From NCBI GenBank assembly GCA_902765485.1, contig CACWZZ010000008.1:24571-88570 (forward strand): a stretch of 64,000 bases of DNA, read 5' to 3'. This stretch comes from an uncultured Bacteroidales bacterium. Lineage in GTDB: Bacteria > Bacteroidota > Bacteroidia > Bacteroidales > Paludibacteraceae. The translations under genes were made by a program, and so were the position numbers. Every line of letters begins with the position of its first letter. The stretch's first letter is position 1. Shown in pieces: positions 1 through 8,938 of the stretch. The notes beneath the pieces were generated by a model, which searched no databases, was not told the origin of the DNA, and worked only from the letters and a program-made list of their open reading frames with translations.

Positions 1-9
1 AAGAAATGC

Positions 10-29
10 ATCCGCCAAGTTTGGCGGAT
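10..29. other. perfect stem-loop upstream of ddh
   Basis: The arms ATCCGCCAA and TTGGCGGAT are perfect complements with a two-base spacer. No T-run follows, so it is either the end of a transcript entering from the left or a leader hairpin about 40 bases before ddh. It is symmetric, so the strand cannot be told. Confidence 0.5.
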
Positions 30-67
30 CTGAAACACAATATATATAACAAAAAACATACCAAAAT

Positions 68-940
68 ATGAATAATATGATGAAAGTAGCGATTCTTGGT
101 TACGGCAATATTGGTAAAGCCGCCGAACAAGCTGTTCTTGCCGCTCCGGACATGGAGTTGGCGGGTATTTATCACCATGACGACTGCCTGTCGTGCATGG
201 CTGGAAACATTGATGTCATGTTGGTCTGCACGCCAACGCGTGAAGTCCGGACTTTCGCTGCCGTGTTGGCTTCGAGAGGAATATGTACCGTCGATAGTTT
301 TGATATCCATGGTCAGATATGGTCCCTGCGCGAAGCGATGGACGCGGTCTGCAAGACCAATAAGACGGTCTCAATCCTCTCCGCAGGTTGGGATCCCGGA
401 ACGGACTCCATGGTGCGCGCGCTGCTTCAAGCTATGGCGCCTAAGGGATTGACTTACACCAATTTCGGTCCCGGTCGTTCTATGGGACATACCGTGGCTG
501 CCAAAGCGATCAAGGGCGTTAAGAATGCGCTCTCGATGACCATTCCGTTGGGAACAGGAATCCACCGCCGCATGGTGTATATCGAGTTGGAAGAAGGAGC
601 GGATTTTAAGACCGTGGAAGCTGCGCTCTTGGCGGACGATTATTTTGCGCACGATGAGACCCACGTTATTCCTGTGGACAGCGTGGATGCGCTCAATAAT
701 GTGGCGCACGGCGTGAACCTCGTTCGCTCCGGTGTCTCCGGCGTGACCCACAACCAGCGTTTCGAGTTCAACATGGAGATCAACAACCCTGCTCTAACCG
801 GTCAAGTCATGGTGTCTTGTGCCCGTGCTGCCGTGCGTATGAGAGACCGCGGTGAGTTCGGCGCAAAGACCATGATCGAACTCCGTCCCATCGACCTCCT
901 CCCGGGCACAATAGAAGAAAACATCAAATCCCTTGTATAA
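68..940 (+). CDS. ddh: meso-diaminopimelate D-dehydrogenase
   Basis: Cytoplasmic NADP-dependent enzyme that interconverts tetrahydrodipicolinate plus ammonia and meso-diaminopimelate, a one-step bypass in lysine and peptidoglycan precursor synthesis. The N-terminus carries the dinucleotide-binding motif GYGNIG at residues 11-16. The family-specific stretches SAGWDPGTDS and NFGPGRSMGHT are present, and the 290-residue length is near the usual 300 or so. ATGs at 68, 77 and 80 are all possible; the later two would give the more usual short lead into the first beta strand. No standard promoter is visible within the 67 bases before it. The next gene has its own promoter, so ddh probably ends its transcript. 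The assignment is firm from sequence character; kinetics are unknown. Confidence 0.93.
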   Translation: MNNMMKVAILGYGNIGKAAEQAVLAAPDMELAGIYHHDDCLSCMAGNIDVMLVCTPTREVRTFAAVLASRGICTVDSFDIHGQIWSLREAMDAVCKTNKTVSILSAGWDPGTDSMVRALLQAMAPKGLTYTNFGPGRSMGHTVAAKAIKGVKNALSMTIPLGTGIHRRMVYIELEEGADFKTVEAALLADDYFAHDETHVIPVDSVDALNNVAHGVNLVRSGVSGVTHNQRFEFNMEINNPALTGQVMVSCARAAVRMRDRGEFGAKTMIELRPIDLLPGTIEENIKSLV

Positions 941-990
941 AATCCCCCCCTTCGGTCGTTGTTGGGGTTGTACCTGTGCACCGTAAATGG

Positions 991-1019
991 TCGGAGCCGG
1001 AGTTGCCACCGATTTTTTT
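991..1019 (+). terminator. possible rho-independent terminator after ddh
   Basis: TCGG and CCGA arms with a partly paired GC-rich interior are followed directly by seven T. The stem is weak and short, so this is a candidate only. It lies about 50 bases after the ddh stop. Confidence 0.4.
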
Positions 1020-1027
1020 CTATAACA

Positions 1028-1059
1028 TTTGCGTATTTCAATTATTTTTACTACCTTTG
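1028..1059 (+). promoter_or_regulatory. Bacteroidetes-type promoter of the ABC importer
   Basis: TTTG at 1028-1031 and TACCTTTG at 1052-1059 with 20 bases between them match the Bacteroidetes -33/-7 form. The site rules out the upstream in-frame TTG at 1029 as the start of the following gene, because that codon lies inside the promoter. Confidence 0.8.
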
Positions 1060-1094
1060 CGGCAGATTTAACAGCTAACACACAATCCACAACA

Positions 1095-2531
1095 ATGAAA
1101 ATGTATCGACTGACACTCCTGCTTCTCGTATTCGCCGGACTGCTATCAGCCTGTTCCGGCGGTGAGGACTATCGGGAGCCCAAATCGGAGGAGGATCTCT
1201 CCGGCCTTGTACTGGCAGCCTCCAACGGCAGTTATTACCAGCAGAAGTACGAAAAACGCACCGATGTGCAGCTTTTCCTTACCTCCAGCGAAGCAGATGG
1301 CGTGCAGGCTGTGCGGCAAGGGCACGCCGATGTCTATGCCAGCGACGAAGTGATGCTCACAAAGGCGGACATGAAGCGTCTGGGCATGAAGAAAGCCTTT
1401 GTCGGCGAGGAGACTTTCGATGTGGCTTTTGGTATTAAAAAAGGTAACACCGACTTGGCTGACCTGCTCAATGCTTTCCTTGCTACCGCTCCGCTGGATG
1501 ACATCATCAACCACTGGATCAACGGCGGACCATATACGGAGGAACCTGCCTATACCATTCCCGCAGGAGCCAAGCCTCTGCGCTGTGTCTGCGCTGTGAA
1601 TATAGCCCCTATCAGTTATGTCGGCGAAGGCGGCAAATGGCAAGGTATGGATGCCGACATTCTCCGGCGGTTTGCGCATTCCAACGGGCGGCCCTTCGAG
1701 ATGCAGTTTATGGATATTGGTTCATGTATCATGGCTATCAACACCGGCAAAGCGGATGTCTTCTCCGCTTGTCTGTTTATTACAGAAGAGCGGCAAAAAA
1801 TGATGGATTTCACCAACCCGTACTATAAGTGTCACCCGGGCTATTTCATCGTGGACCACTCCAGTGACGCACGCATGGGGCTGGGTGAGCGCATCCACAT
1901 GAACCTCATCAAAGAGAACCGTATCAAACTCATTTGGGACGGTCTGGTCGAGACCATCAAGATTACGTTCTTCGCCATTCTCTTAGGCACCATTCTCGGT
2001 ATAGGCGTATGTGCCTGCCGCCGCTCCAAGCGCAGATGGGTACGCGGACTGGCGGACCTATACGGCGATTTCATCAATGGTATCCCGACACTCGTCTTGC
2101 TGCTCATCCTGTTCTATGTGGTCTTTGCCAACTCCGGCATGAGTGCCACTTTGGTGGCTATCGTGGCGTTCGCCATGTGCTTTGCGTCCTCAGCGGGAAG
2201 TATCTTCGACACCTCTATCTCCGCGGTACCCAAAGGACAGACAGAAGCCGGACTGAGTCTCGGTTTCACGCCCTTCAAGACCTTCATGGGTATCGTCTTC
2301 CCGCAGGCGCTGCGCAAAGGTCTGCCGCTCTACACAGGCGAATGTATCTCGCTGCTGAAGAACACCTCTATCGTGGGTTATATTGCTATTTCCGACCTGA
2401 CGCGTGCCAGTGACCTAATACGTTCCCGTACTTTCGATGCGCTCATCCCGCTGCTTGTCATCACGATTATCTATTTCATCCTCGCCTGGCTCATCCGCAA
2501 AACCCTCAGCCTGTGCCTCCTCCGTAAATAA
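1095..2531 (+). CDS. fused solute-binding lipoprotein and amino-acid ABC permease
   Basis: Importer subunit for a polar amino acid, joining the extracytoplasmic binding part and the membrane part. The ATG at 1095 gives a lipoprotein signal ending in SAC (Cys20). Residues of roughly 35-150 resemble the later two thirds of an SBP_bac_3 lobe. A second SBP_bac_3 start follows (CVCAVNIAPISYVGEGGKW and later), so the binding half looks like one partial and one fuller domain. From about residue 271 there is a HisM/GlnP-type permease with several membrane segments. The permease loop EAGLSLGFTP, which contacts the ATPase, lies near residues 384-393. The ATPase gene follows after 27 bases. The substrate cannot be read from the sequence. 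Confidence 0.85.
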   Translation: MKMYRLTLLLLVFAGLLSACSGGEDYREPKSEEDLSGLVLAASNGSYYQQKYEKRTDVQLFLTSSEADGVQAVRQGHADVYASDEVMLTKADMKRLGMKKAFVGEETFDVAFGIKKGNTDLADLLNAFLATAPLDDIINHWINGGPYTEEPAYTIPAGAKPLRCVCAVNIAPISYVGEGGKWQGMDADILRRFAHSNGRPFEMQFMDIGSCIMAINTGKADVFSACLFITEERQKMMDFTNPYYKCHPGYFIVDHSSDARMGLGERIHMNLIKENRIKLIWDGLVETIKITFFAILLGTILGIGVCACRRSKRRWVRGLADLYGDFINGIPTLVLLLILFYVVFANSGMSATLVAIVAFAMCFASSAGSIFDTSISAVPKGQTEAGLSLGFTPFKTFMGIVFPQALRKGLPLYTGECISLLKNTSIVGYIAISDLTRASDLIRSRTFDALIPLLVITIIYFILAWLIRKTLSLCLLRK

Positions 2532-2558
2532 ATCGTACATTCGTAAATCGTACATCTT
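2530..2558. repeat. short quasi-tandem words at gene junction
   Basis: TCGTACAT, TCGTAAA and TCGTACAT follow one another in the gap between the permease stop and the ATPase start. It is one of many such junction repeats in this window. Confidence 0.6.
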
Positions 2559-3632
2559 ATGATAACCATCCATCATCTCAGCAAAACCTTCATCAATCCG
2601 GACGGTTCGTCTCTGACCGTTCTCAAGGATGTGAACTGCACCATAGACAAAGGCGAAGTGATCTCTATCATCGGTCCTTCGGGAACCGGCAAGAGTACGC
2701 TTCTCAGGGCCATCAACATGCTCGAACCGCCCACCTCGGGCGAGATTATCGTCAACGGCGAGAACATCACCGCTCCCGGCTATCCGCTGGACAAGCTGCG
2801 CCGTAAGATGGGCATGGTCTTCCAGTCCTTCAACCTCTTCGAGCACATGACCGTGCTGGAGAATATCACCTACGCCCCGATGCAGCTGCTGAAACTGCCC
2901 GAGGCGCAGGCCAAGGAGGAAGCGATGGAGCTGCTCAAGAAAGTAGGCATGGCGCAGAAGGCGGATGTCTATCCGTCCTCCCTCTCCGGCGGACAGAAAC
3001 AGCGCGTAGCCATCGCCCGTTCGCTTGCCATGCACCCCGATGTCATCCTCTTCGACGAACCCACCTCGGCACTTGACCCGACCATGGTAGGCGAAGTGCT
3101 CTCCGTCATCCGCCAGTTGGCGAAAAGCGGTCTGACCATGCTGATTGTCACCCACGAGATGCGTTTCGCACGCGACGTGAGCACACGTATCTTCTTCATG
3201 AACGAAGGTATCATCTACGAGGACGGCACGCCTGAACAGATCTTCGAACATCCCGTCCATTCGGCTACCAAGGCGTTTGTCAACCGCATCCAGAAACTCG
3301 TCTATGAGATTGACTCGGACGACTTCGATTACCTGCAGATCCACACCGGACTCAACCGGTTCTGCCTCAAGTACAACATCACCGAGAAAGCCGACCGCGC
3401 TTATTCGCTCATCAAGGAGATGCTCTTCACCCACATGCCGTCTTTCCGTCCGCTCACGCTGCGTCTGACGCACACCGAACTCTCCGGCGTGACGGCATTG
3501 GATTTCATGGTGGAGCACCTCAGCGCCTCGCCTCTGACCGACGCCGCCCGTGCTTCCCTCCGTCCGCAGGTGAAGGAACTCATCGAAGAACCCACCACCC
3601 GTGGCTTCCGCATCAAACTGATTATCGAGTGA
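2559..3632 (+). CDS. polar amino-acid ABC transporter ATPase with C-terminal extension
   Basis: Cytoplasmic ATPase of the GlnQ/HisP family, partner of the fused permease just upstream. Walker [10 protein letters not shown] is at residues 39-47, the signature LSGGQKQ at 142-148, Walker B VILFDEP at 162-168 and the switch histidine in THE near 199. A normal GlnQ ends near residue 245. This one continues for about 110 residues that resemble no ABC regulatory domain I know (it starts near [13 protein letters not shown]). The extension is well formed and in frame, so it is a true part of the protein and may be a sensory or dimerising domain. The assignment of the ATPase is firm; the role of the tail is open. 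Confidence 0.92.
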   Translation: MITIHHLSKTFINPDGSSLTVLKDVNCTIDKGEVISIIGPSGTGKSTLLRAINMLEPPTSGEIIVNGENITAPGYPLDKLRRKMGMVFQSFNLFEHMTVLENITYAPMQLLKLPEAQAKEEAMELLKKVGMAQKADVYPSSLSGGQKQRVAIARSLAMHPDVILFDEPTSALDPTMVGEVLSVIRQLAKSGLTMLIVTHEMRFARDVSTRIFFMNEGIIYEDGTPEQIFEHPVHSATKAFVNRIQKLVYEIDSDDFDYLQIHTGLNRFCLKYNITEKADRAYSLIKEMLFTHMPSFRPLTLRLTHTELSGVTALDFMVEHLSASPLTDAARASLRPQVKELIEEPTTRGFRIKLIIE

Positions 3633-3814
3633 CGTACCTTCCAACATCCGTCTCCCGTTCACCGGGCGAAGAGCAACTCACAACCGACCGATGACCGACC
3701 GATGAGCGGCACAAAACCGAGAGACAAAAATCCGTTAACTTTCGCGTTTCTTCCCCAAATCTCAACAAAAATACAACTTTTTGGGAGAAAGACTCATTTT
3801 TTCCCATCCCTCGG

Positions 3815-3846
3815 ACACCTTTTGTCCGTCCCATGTAGTAATTTTG
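3815..3846 (+). promoter_or_regulatory. weak promoter candidate for the YaaW-M48 pair
   Basis: TAATTTTG at 3839-3846 is a good -7 element 31 bases before the start codon. No TTTG sits 20 bases upstream; the nearest TTTG is only 14 bases away. The 245-base gap before it also holds a GACCGACCGAT-type short repeat near 3685-3710. Confidence 0.4.
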
Positions 3847-3877
3847 CGCCAGATTTCAAAAATGAAAGGGCAAAATT

Positions 3878-4615
3878 ATGACTACAGACAAAGATTTACG
3901 TTTTCTTTCCTCTTGCGAAAATGAGGATCTCAAAGTGCTATGTGACATCCTGACGCATGACCGTTTGGGCAACATCCGTATCACGGAGCAACTCACTTCC
4001 ACCGACGAGTATAACCGCAGTTATCCGGAAGACATGTTGTTTCTCGTGCCGCAGATCAGCAACGAGTTACTGAAATACGGTTCCAACACCCTCTCTACAC
4101 TCTGGAACCGCGAGCCGGATTCGTATGAAACCGTGCTTCGCCGCGTCTGCAAACAGATGGACGTCAAAATCTCCGACCGCGACACCATCACCAAAATGGA
4201 GCACAACCTCTTGACTACGCTTTGCCAAGACACGCTGAACAAAATGTCCGAGCGCGAACTGAGACTGCTTGCCAACGAAAACGGCATCCCTGATAAGAGG
4301 CTCACGCGCCAAGCCTTGACCGCTGCATTGCTCATGGCTGTTCGTACAAGCCGAGCCGTCCTCGCACGCATAGCCGCCCGCATAATTCAATATATAGTGG
4401 AGATCATCACCATCCGTGGTGTAGCGACTGCCGGTATCGAGACCGCTACACGTGCCGTGGGTAGCGTATTAGGTCCCATCGGCTGGATCGCTCTGGGCGC
4501 GTGGACGGTCTATGACATCACCTCGCCGGCTTACCGCGTCTGCATCCCTGCCGTGCTGCAAGTGGCATACATGCGTCTTAACAGTTTTGACCAAAAGAAA
4601 AGGAGTGCCGCATGA
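3878..4615 (+). CDS. YaaW-family protein (DUF3944 plus UPF0174)
   Basis: Resembles E. coli YaaW along its whole length. The start reads D-x-DLRFLSSCENEDLKVL, as in the DUF3944 lead. The middle has a helical block with KYGSNTLSTLWN, where YaaW has a GGDSIANKLRG-like motif. The end YRVCIPAVLQVAYMRL closely matches the YaaW end. Residues of about 175-225 are a Gly/Ala-rich hydrophobic stretch (GVATAGIETATRAVGSVLG), possibly membrane-associating. The biochemical role of this family is not known to me. It overlaps the next gene by four bases (ATGA), so YaaW and the M48 peptidase are translationally coupled. A second, diverged copy lies 2.5 kb downstream. Family call good, function unknown. Confidence 0.8.
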   Translation: MTTDKDLRFLSSCENEDLKVLCDILTHDRLGNIRITEQLTSTDEYNRSYPEDMLFLVPQISNELLKYGSNTLSTLWNREPDSYETVLRRVCKQMDVKISDRDTITKMEHNLLTTLCQDTLNKMSERELRLLANENGIPDKRLTRQALTAALLMAVRTSRAVLARIAARIIQYIVEIITIRGVATAGIETATRAVGSVLGPIGWIALGAWTVYDITSPAYRVCIPAVLQVAYMRLNSFDQKKRSAA

Positions 4616-5466
4616 AACCTTCCCAGATCATGCACCCTGCCGATGCCAAGGCGTTGCAGGTGCTCAAACAGGCGCGTGGATTCAACACGCTCGTCAAGTA
4701 CTTCATGGAGAAAGGCGACGAACGTATCATGCGCGGGGAAAACCTCGGTACAATGCTCCGTGTCACGCCGGACAATTTGCCGAAGGTCTATACTGCTTTT
4801 CGCGAAGTGGTAAGCCGTGTGGGTATTGACGAGCCGGAACTGTATGTCTATAACGATCCGGTGATGAACGCTTATACGTATGGCGACACACGTATTTTTG
4901 TTGCCGTGAGCAGTTCGCTTGTGGAACGTCTCTCCCTTCCCGAACTCCAAAGTGTCATGGCGCATGAGTGCGGACATATCCTCTGCCGTCACACGCTTTA
5001 CAAGACCCTGCTGTATATCATCGAGGACATGGGAAAAGCGGCACAAGTTATCACCGAATCGCTTGCTTTCCCTGCCTATTGTGCTTTGCAGTACTGGAGC
5101 CGTATGAGTGAGTATTCGGCGGATCGTTGTGCAGCGGCAGTTGTCGGCGAACAGGTCTTTCAATCCGCTTTTCTCAAACTCACAAGCGGCTTGACAGACA
5201 TACAAGGCAACCCGTATCAGTTAGTCGAACAGGGCAAGAAATACAACGAGATGAAGAACGCTTCTTTCTTGGACCGTGTGCAGCAGGCTTGCCGTGAGAT
5301 GTTTTTCTCTCATCCGCAGAACTGCCAGCGTGCCTATGAAATAGACCGTTGGAAATCCTCTGCCGCTTACCGCAACCTCACCAAAAATCTCTCTCCCGAT
5401 TCCAACCGCGCTAACATACCAACCGCACTAACCCCTTCCAAGCGTGAGTCTCCAACACAGGATTAA
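4612..5466 (+). CDS. soluble M48-family zinc metallopeptidase
   Basis: Zinc endopeptidase of the HtpX/Ste24 clan. The active-site motif HECGH is at residues 118-122 inside VMAHECGHILCRH, and the third zinc ligand is the Glu of SEYSAD near 167, with the usual downstream Asp. The N-terminus has no signal peptide and there is no clear membrane span, so it should act in the cytoplasm, unlike HtpX. It overlaps the YaaW-family gene by four bases. The coupling suggests that the peptidase and the YaaW protein work together, perhaps in quality control or triggered cleavage; that is inference. The last 30 residues are Ser/Asn/Thr-rich and run into an 11-base repeat at the stop. Confidence 0.87.
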   Translation: MKPSQIMHPADAKALQVLKQARGFNTLVKYFMEKGDERIMRGENLGTMLRVTPDNLPKVYTAFREVVSRVGIDEPELYVYNDPVMNAYTYGDTRIFVAVSSSLVERLSLPELQSVMAHECGHILCRHTLYKTLLYIIEDMGKAAQVITESLAFPAYCALQYWSRMSEYSADRCAAAVVGEQVFQSAFLKLTSGLTDIQGNPYQLVEQGKKYNEMKNASFLDRVQQACREMFFSHPQNCQRAYEIDRWKSSAAYRNLTKNLSPDSNRANIPTALTPSKRESPTQD

Positions 5467-5500
5467 CACAGCATTAACACAGGATGAACACAGGATAAGC
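5456..5500. repeat. 11-base quasi-tandem repeat (TTAACACAGGA-like)
   Basis: About four imperfect copies of a word such as TTAACACAGGA overlap the stop of the M48 gene. The last codons of the peptidase are built from the first copy. Confidence 0.75.
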
Positions 5501-5580
5501 GGAACGAAAAAGGGAGAACACCGTAACGAAACCGTCTTCCGGCAAACAAAAACATGCTTATTTCGGGACTTAGATATGCA

Positions 5581-5613
5581 TAAATCTGCCTAAATCTGCC
5601 TAAATCTGCCTAT
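5581..5613. repeat. 10-base tandem repeat (TAAATCTGCC x3)
   Basis: Three exact consecutive copies of TAAATCTGCC, with a partial copy before them, lie about 50 bases upstream of the promoter of the next operon. Confidence 0.85.
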
Positions 5614-5637
5614 AATGACATAAAAATCACCCTAACG

Positions 5638-5669
5638 CTTGTATATTCCGAAAAAATATAGTACCTTTG
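5638..5669 (+). promoter_or_regulatory. Bacteroidetes-type promoter of the AT-rich operon
   Basis: CTTG at 5638-5641 and TACCTTTG at 5662-5669 are separated by 20 bases. It starts a new transcript for the unknown protein, second YaaW-family protein, coiled-coil protein and probably the WYL regulator. Confidence 0.8.
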
Positions 5670-5702
5670 CAGGCGAAAAATAATTTACTACAAAAGGAAT
5701 GT

Positions 5703-7076
5703 ATGCAAGATGCATTAATGACATATCAGCAAGATGTATCTACATTTCAAAAAAATGTGGAAACTCCTTCATTATCACCTATGGATATTGATTTTGAACT
5801 TTCCGCAATACAGAAAGAATTGGATAATATTGCTACCGATATTATTCATTTTGATAAAATCGATGCAGGCTTCGTATTTATTAACGCGATAATTGGAGTG
5901 TTACTTGATTTCTGTATGGATCCTGCAAATGCTAATGGGCTAGCATATGCTTTAAATAATAAGAACACTAAATTAGGGGAATGGTGTAATTCTATTCATG
6001 AAAAGATAGATCATAAAAATAATCCAATGGATTTTCAAGGGGGATTTACAAGGGATGGAGAAACTATTATTCATGGAAGCGGTAGCCATAGAGATATTAG
6101 TTTTGGAGGAGGTGATCATAGAGTACGAACATATGACCATGATATTATAAGATTCTGGCATGCAATAAAAGATTACCATGATGGGGTATTCCGAGATGGA
6201 GGTTATGTTGATGGGCAATTTATCGAAGTCGTTTCAAAGGTAAATAGTAGAGGGACACCTTTTGAGCAAAGTAGCTGGACTGAAGCATTTGTAAAATATT
6301 GTAGCCATATGTTTGCTGATTTCTTTTCATCCAAAGGTCTTCCTTGTCCGGGAGAGAGTTTTCTTTCGCACGCAAGTAATCGTAATCTTAGAATTTTAGC
6401 TTCAGATACTTATAAAGAGGGCTTGAACATGCGCACACAAGTGCTTCAAACAATTCCATTTATAGTTATGGACGCCATAACAGTTGGGTACGTTAAACTG
6501 AGATATATAAATGATACGTATTCAAAAGAAGCTCAAAACGCAAAAAAACACCTTCTTCAACTTTTGACAAATGCACTTGTGTCTGCAATTAATGTGGGTA
6601 AAGTTGTTATTACAGAACAGCCCCAAAGTATAAATTTACCTATTATTGTACATACTATTCGACTTGTTGCATCATGCGTAAAAGACAAAATAGACTATAA
6701 CCAGCGAGTAATCAATAAAATGTCATTAGATGCTATAAGAACACAACTTTTAGGATTACAAACTTATTTAGTCATAGGACAAGAAGCATATTATGAGACC
6801 CAAGAAAGAGAAAAAATACATGCTATAGAGATGGTTTTACAATACCATTTGACAGAAAGAAAAAATATCACAGATAGATTGATGAAATTAGTGCAAAATC
6901 AAGAAAAAGAAAACAACGTGGATTTCCATGAAATGGAGTTAATGACCGAAAGTTTGCCAATAGATTTGGGAAACGAGGAGCAACTCCCTTGTGTAATGGA
7001 AAGATGCCTTGTTCAATATAATCGATATACACAACTTGATTACCAAAATATTTATAATAACGTATATTTAAAGTAG
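5703..7076 (+). CDS. unrecognised AT-rich protein, first gene of accessory operon
   Basis: I do not recognise the 457-residue product. The start is the ATG at 5703, preceded by AAAGGA; the in-frame TTG at 5667 lies inside the promoter. There is no signal peptide. The first 70 residues look helical. Near residues 115-155 there is a Gly/His-rich stretch (IIHGSGSHRD, then GGGDHRVRTYDHD) which could be a metal or phosphate site, followed by a Trp-containing helix and FEQSSWTEAFVKY. The second half is a long run of helices with several modestly hydrophobic segments (residues about 260-330). Base composition is clearly more AT-rich than the YaaW-M48 pair upstream, which points to separate acquisition. 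It is followed by a YaaW-family gene after nine bases, so its job is probably tied to that family. Confidence 0.75.
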   Translation: MQDALMTYQQDVSTFQKNVETPSLSPMDIDFELSAIQKELDNIATDIIHFDKIDAGFVFINAIIGVLLDFCMDPANANGLAYALNNKNTKLGEWCNSIHEKIDHKNNPMDFQGGFTRDGETIIHGSGSHRDISFGGGDHRVRTYDHDIIRFWHAIKDYHDGVFRDGGYVDGQFIEVVSKVNSRGTPFEQSSWTEAFVKYCSHMFADFFSSKGLPCPGESFLSHASNRNLRILASDTYKEGLNMRTQVLQTIPFIVMDAITVGYVKLRYINDTYSKEAQNAKKHLLQLLTNALVSAINVGKVVITEQPQSINLPIIVHTIRLVASCVKDKIDYNQRVINKMSLDAIRTQLLGLQTYLVIGQEAYYETQEREKIHAIEMVLQYHLTERKNITDRLMKLVQNQEKENNVDFHEMELMTESLPIDLGNEEQLPCVMERCLVQYNRYTQLDYQNIYNNVYLK

Positions 7077-7085
7077 GAGGGAAAG

Positions 7086-7799
7086 ATGAAAAAAGTTACA
7101 GACCCTGATTTATGTTTTTTAGAGAACAGTAAACATCGCGATTTAAAATTATTAGCAGATTTATTGGTGTATGATGATGATGGAAAAGAGCGCTTGAATG
7201 AGCGGCTTACAAAAGAAATTGATTATATAAACAATCGTGATTCATTACCTAATGCCGTTGCCGTAATTGTAGATGAATTTTTACGATATGGCGGTAATAC
7301 AATTGCAAACGTAATACGTCGGCATGGTGGTAACTATAAACAAATTCTATCCGATATATGCGAGCGCTTGTTGATTGACTCTGACAGAAAAATGACGGCT
7401 ATCCGGCTGGAAAGAAAAATTGTGTTGAAAACCATTGAATACATTTTAATAAATGCCGATGAGGAAGAGATGAAAAACTTGTGCAATCATTTTGGGATCG
7501 AACATTCTAAGAATAATGAAAAGAACATCGAGTTAATTATAGGGAATGCGATGTTACCTAAAAATTTAAAAGCTATAACACTGCCCTATTTAATGGAATC
7601 ATTAAAAAATCGTCAAGAATTACCCAACTGGTATATGGAAATTAGAAAGATTGTTCAGCGAGCAAATATTGGAGAGGGCATATTAAAAGATTCTAACCCT
7701 TTAGGTTTGGCAATCAGAGTTTCCGATCCTAAATATGGAATTACTTATTTAGGCGTACTTTATATTGCATACATGAGAAATAAACAATTAGAATATTAA
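7086..7799 (+). CDS. second, diverged YaaW-family protein
   Basis: The N-terminal half aligns by eye with the product at 3878. DPDLCFLENSKHRDLKLLADLLVYD matches its lead only loosely in words but in the same order, and FLRYGGNTIANVIRRHGG matches the YaaW GGDSIANKLRGHG block better than the first copy does. The end YGITYLGVLYIAYMRN replaces the conserved YRVxIPAVLQ. The Gly/Ala hydrophobic segment of the first copy is missing, so this one is probably soluble. A strong Shine-Dalgarno GGAGG lies six bases before the ATG, which is unusual in Bacteroidales and fits a foreign origin. Function unknown. Confidence 0.7.
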   Translation: MKKVTDPDLCFLENSKHRDLKLLADLLVYDDDGKERLNERLTKEIDYINNRDSLPNAVAVIVDEFLRYGGNTIANVIRRHGGNYKQILSDICERLLIDSDRKMTAIRLERKIVLKTIEYILINADEEEMKNLCNHFGIEHSKNNEKNIELIIGNAMLPKNLKAITLPYLMESLKNRQELPNWYMEIRKIVQRANIGEGILKDSNPLGLAIRVSDPKYGITYLGVLYIAYMRNKQLEY

Positions 7800-7813
7800 T
7801 AATTGATACTCAT

Positions 7814-8932
7814 ATGACACTAAAAGAAAAGTTTTTTGAAAGAGTACATTTCTATTTTGGATTAGGAGAACAAGATAAAACAGATCCTTTTCTCCTTATA
7901 GACAAAATAGAGTTTGATAAATTTTTAAATGATATTAATACCATTATGGGGCTTTCTGTAAGTAAAAACGAACTACAGAAGTTATCATGGACATCTAATG
8001 AAGAATACACTTTTGAAAAACTATATGATTATTTTGACTCTTATTCTCCAAATGGCTCAGTTGAAGATATCGCCGTAATAGATGATAGTTTACCCGATAC
8101 CCCAAATAAAGCCTTTACAACTCCGAAAATTTCTTCTCAGTCCAAAGCATATAATTGCATGTTGCAAGGGCAATACGATGAAGCCATTCAAATATTGCTT
8201 AATGACTCACAGCTTATAGAATTTAACAAGTTTATTCAAGCAATAAATTGCGACTTACATGAAAACAAACAACACGCTGAAGATATAAAGGATAGAAACT
8301 TCTTCAAAAGGATAATAAGTTCTAATATCAAAGATATAGGTGAAGTTCTTTTTGAACAAAACATATCTCTTTCCTCTTTTTATATTCTATTAAGATTACT
8401 CTCTATTTCTTCACAGAAGGATAGAAAATTACTACTCAATTTATATGAATATGCAAATCAAGAAGCGAACGTAGCAGGTCAAGAGCAAACTTCCATTCAA
8501 AAAGGGATTATCGCTATTCTTAAAAAGAATGAAGAAGAGTTTAAACAAAATGAAATAAGGGATAGAGCACTTATGAAGTTGCTTAAAGAAGCTCAAGCAA
8601 TAGAAGATTTTAAGAATGGTTTGTCTCAGTTAGTTTCCCAAATAGAACAAAAATATAATGAAGCAGAACGTAAACTTCAAGAAAAATATGGTCAACTGCA
8701 ATCCGATTTAAGCAAGAAAATGGATTCTGAAGAATTCCAACAGCAAATAATGATAGAAAAACAGGAGATAGAGACTCTGAAAGAGGCTACAAATGCGGAA
8801 ATTAATTCTCTTAAAGAAGAGTATAGTTATGAAAAAGAAAAGTTATTAGATAAATTCAAACGGATGATTATAGCTTTATCTATAACCTCATCTGCACTAT
8901 TAGCCGGATTTATTGCATCTTTCCTAATCTAA
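7814..8932 (+). CDS. coiled-coil protein with C-terminal membrane anchor
   Basis: No family recognised. Residues 1-90 form a folded start (KEKFFERVHFYFGLGEQD) and residues of about 115-210 are helical and repeat-like. Residues of roughly 240-345 are strongly heptad-like and charged (EQKYNEAERKLQEKYGQL and similar), predicting a long coiled coil. The last 23 residues are a single hydrophobic span (MIIALSITSSALLAGF) ending two residues before the stop, so the protein is probably tail-anchored with the bulk in the cytoplasm. It sits 14 bases after the second YaaW gene and six bases before the WYL regulator. It may be the membrane platform of this gene set; that is inference. Confidence 0.75.
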   Translation: MTLKEKFFERVHFYFGLGEQDKTDPFLLIDKIEFDKFLNDINTIMGLSVSKNELQKLSWTSNEEYTFEKLYDYFDSYSPNGSVEDIAVIDDSLPDTPNKAFTTPKISSQSKAYNCMLQGQYDEAIQILLNDSQLIEFNKFIQAINCDLHENKQHAEDIKDRNFFKRIISSNIKDIGEVLFEQNISLSSFYILLRLLSISSQKDRKLLLNLYEYANQEANVAGQEQTSIQKGIIAILKKNEEEFKQNEIRDRALMKLLKEAQAIEDFKNGLSQLVSQIEQKYNEAERKLQEKYGQLQSDLSKKMDSEEFQQQIMIEKQEIETLKEATNAEINSLKEEYSYEKEKLLDKFKRMIIALSITSSALLAGFIASFLI

Positions 8933-8938
8933 TCCGCC

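Noticed and set aside
2415-3662. 415-codon open frame antisense to the ABC ATPase
   Set aside because: It mirrors codon bias of the clear ATPase gene on the plus strand and has no recognisable domain or start context.
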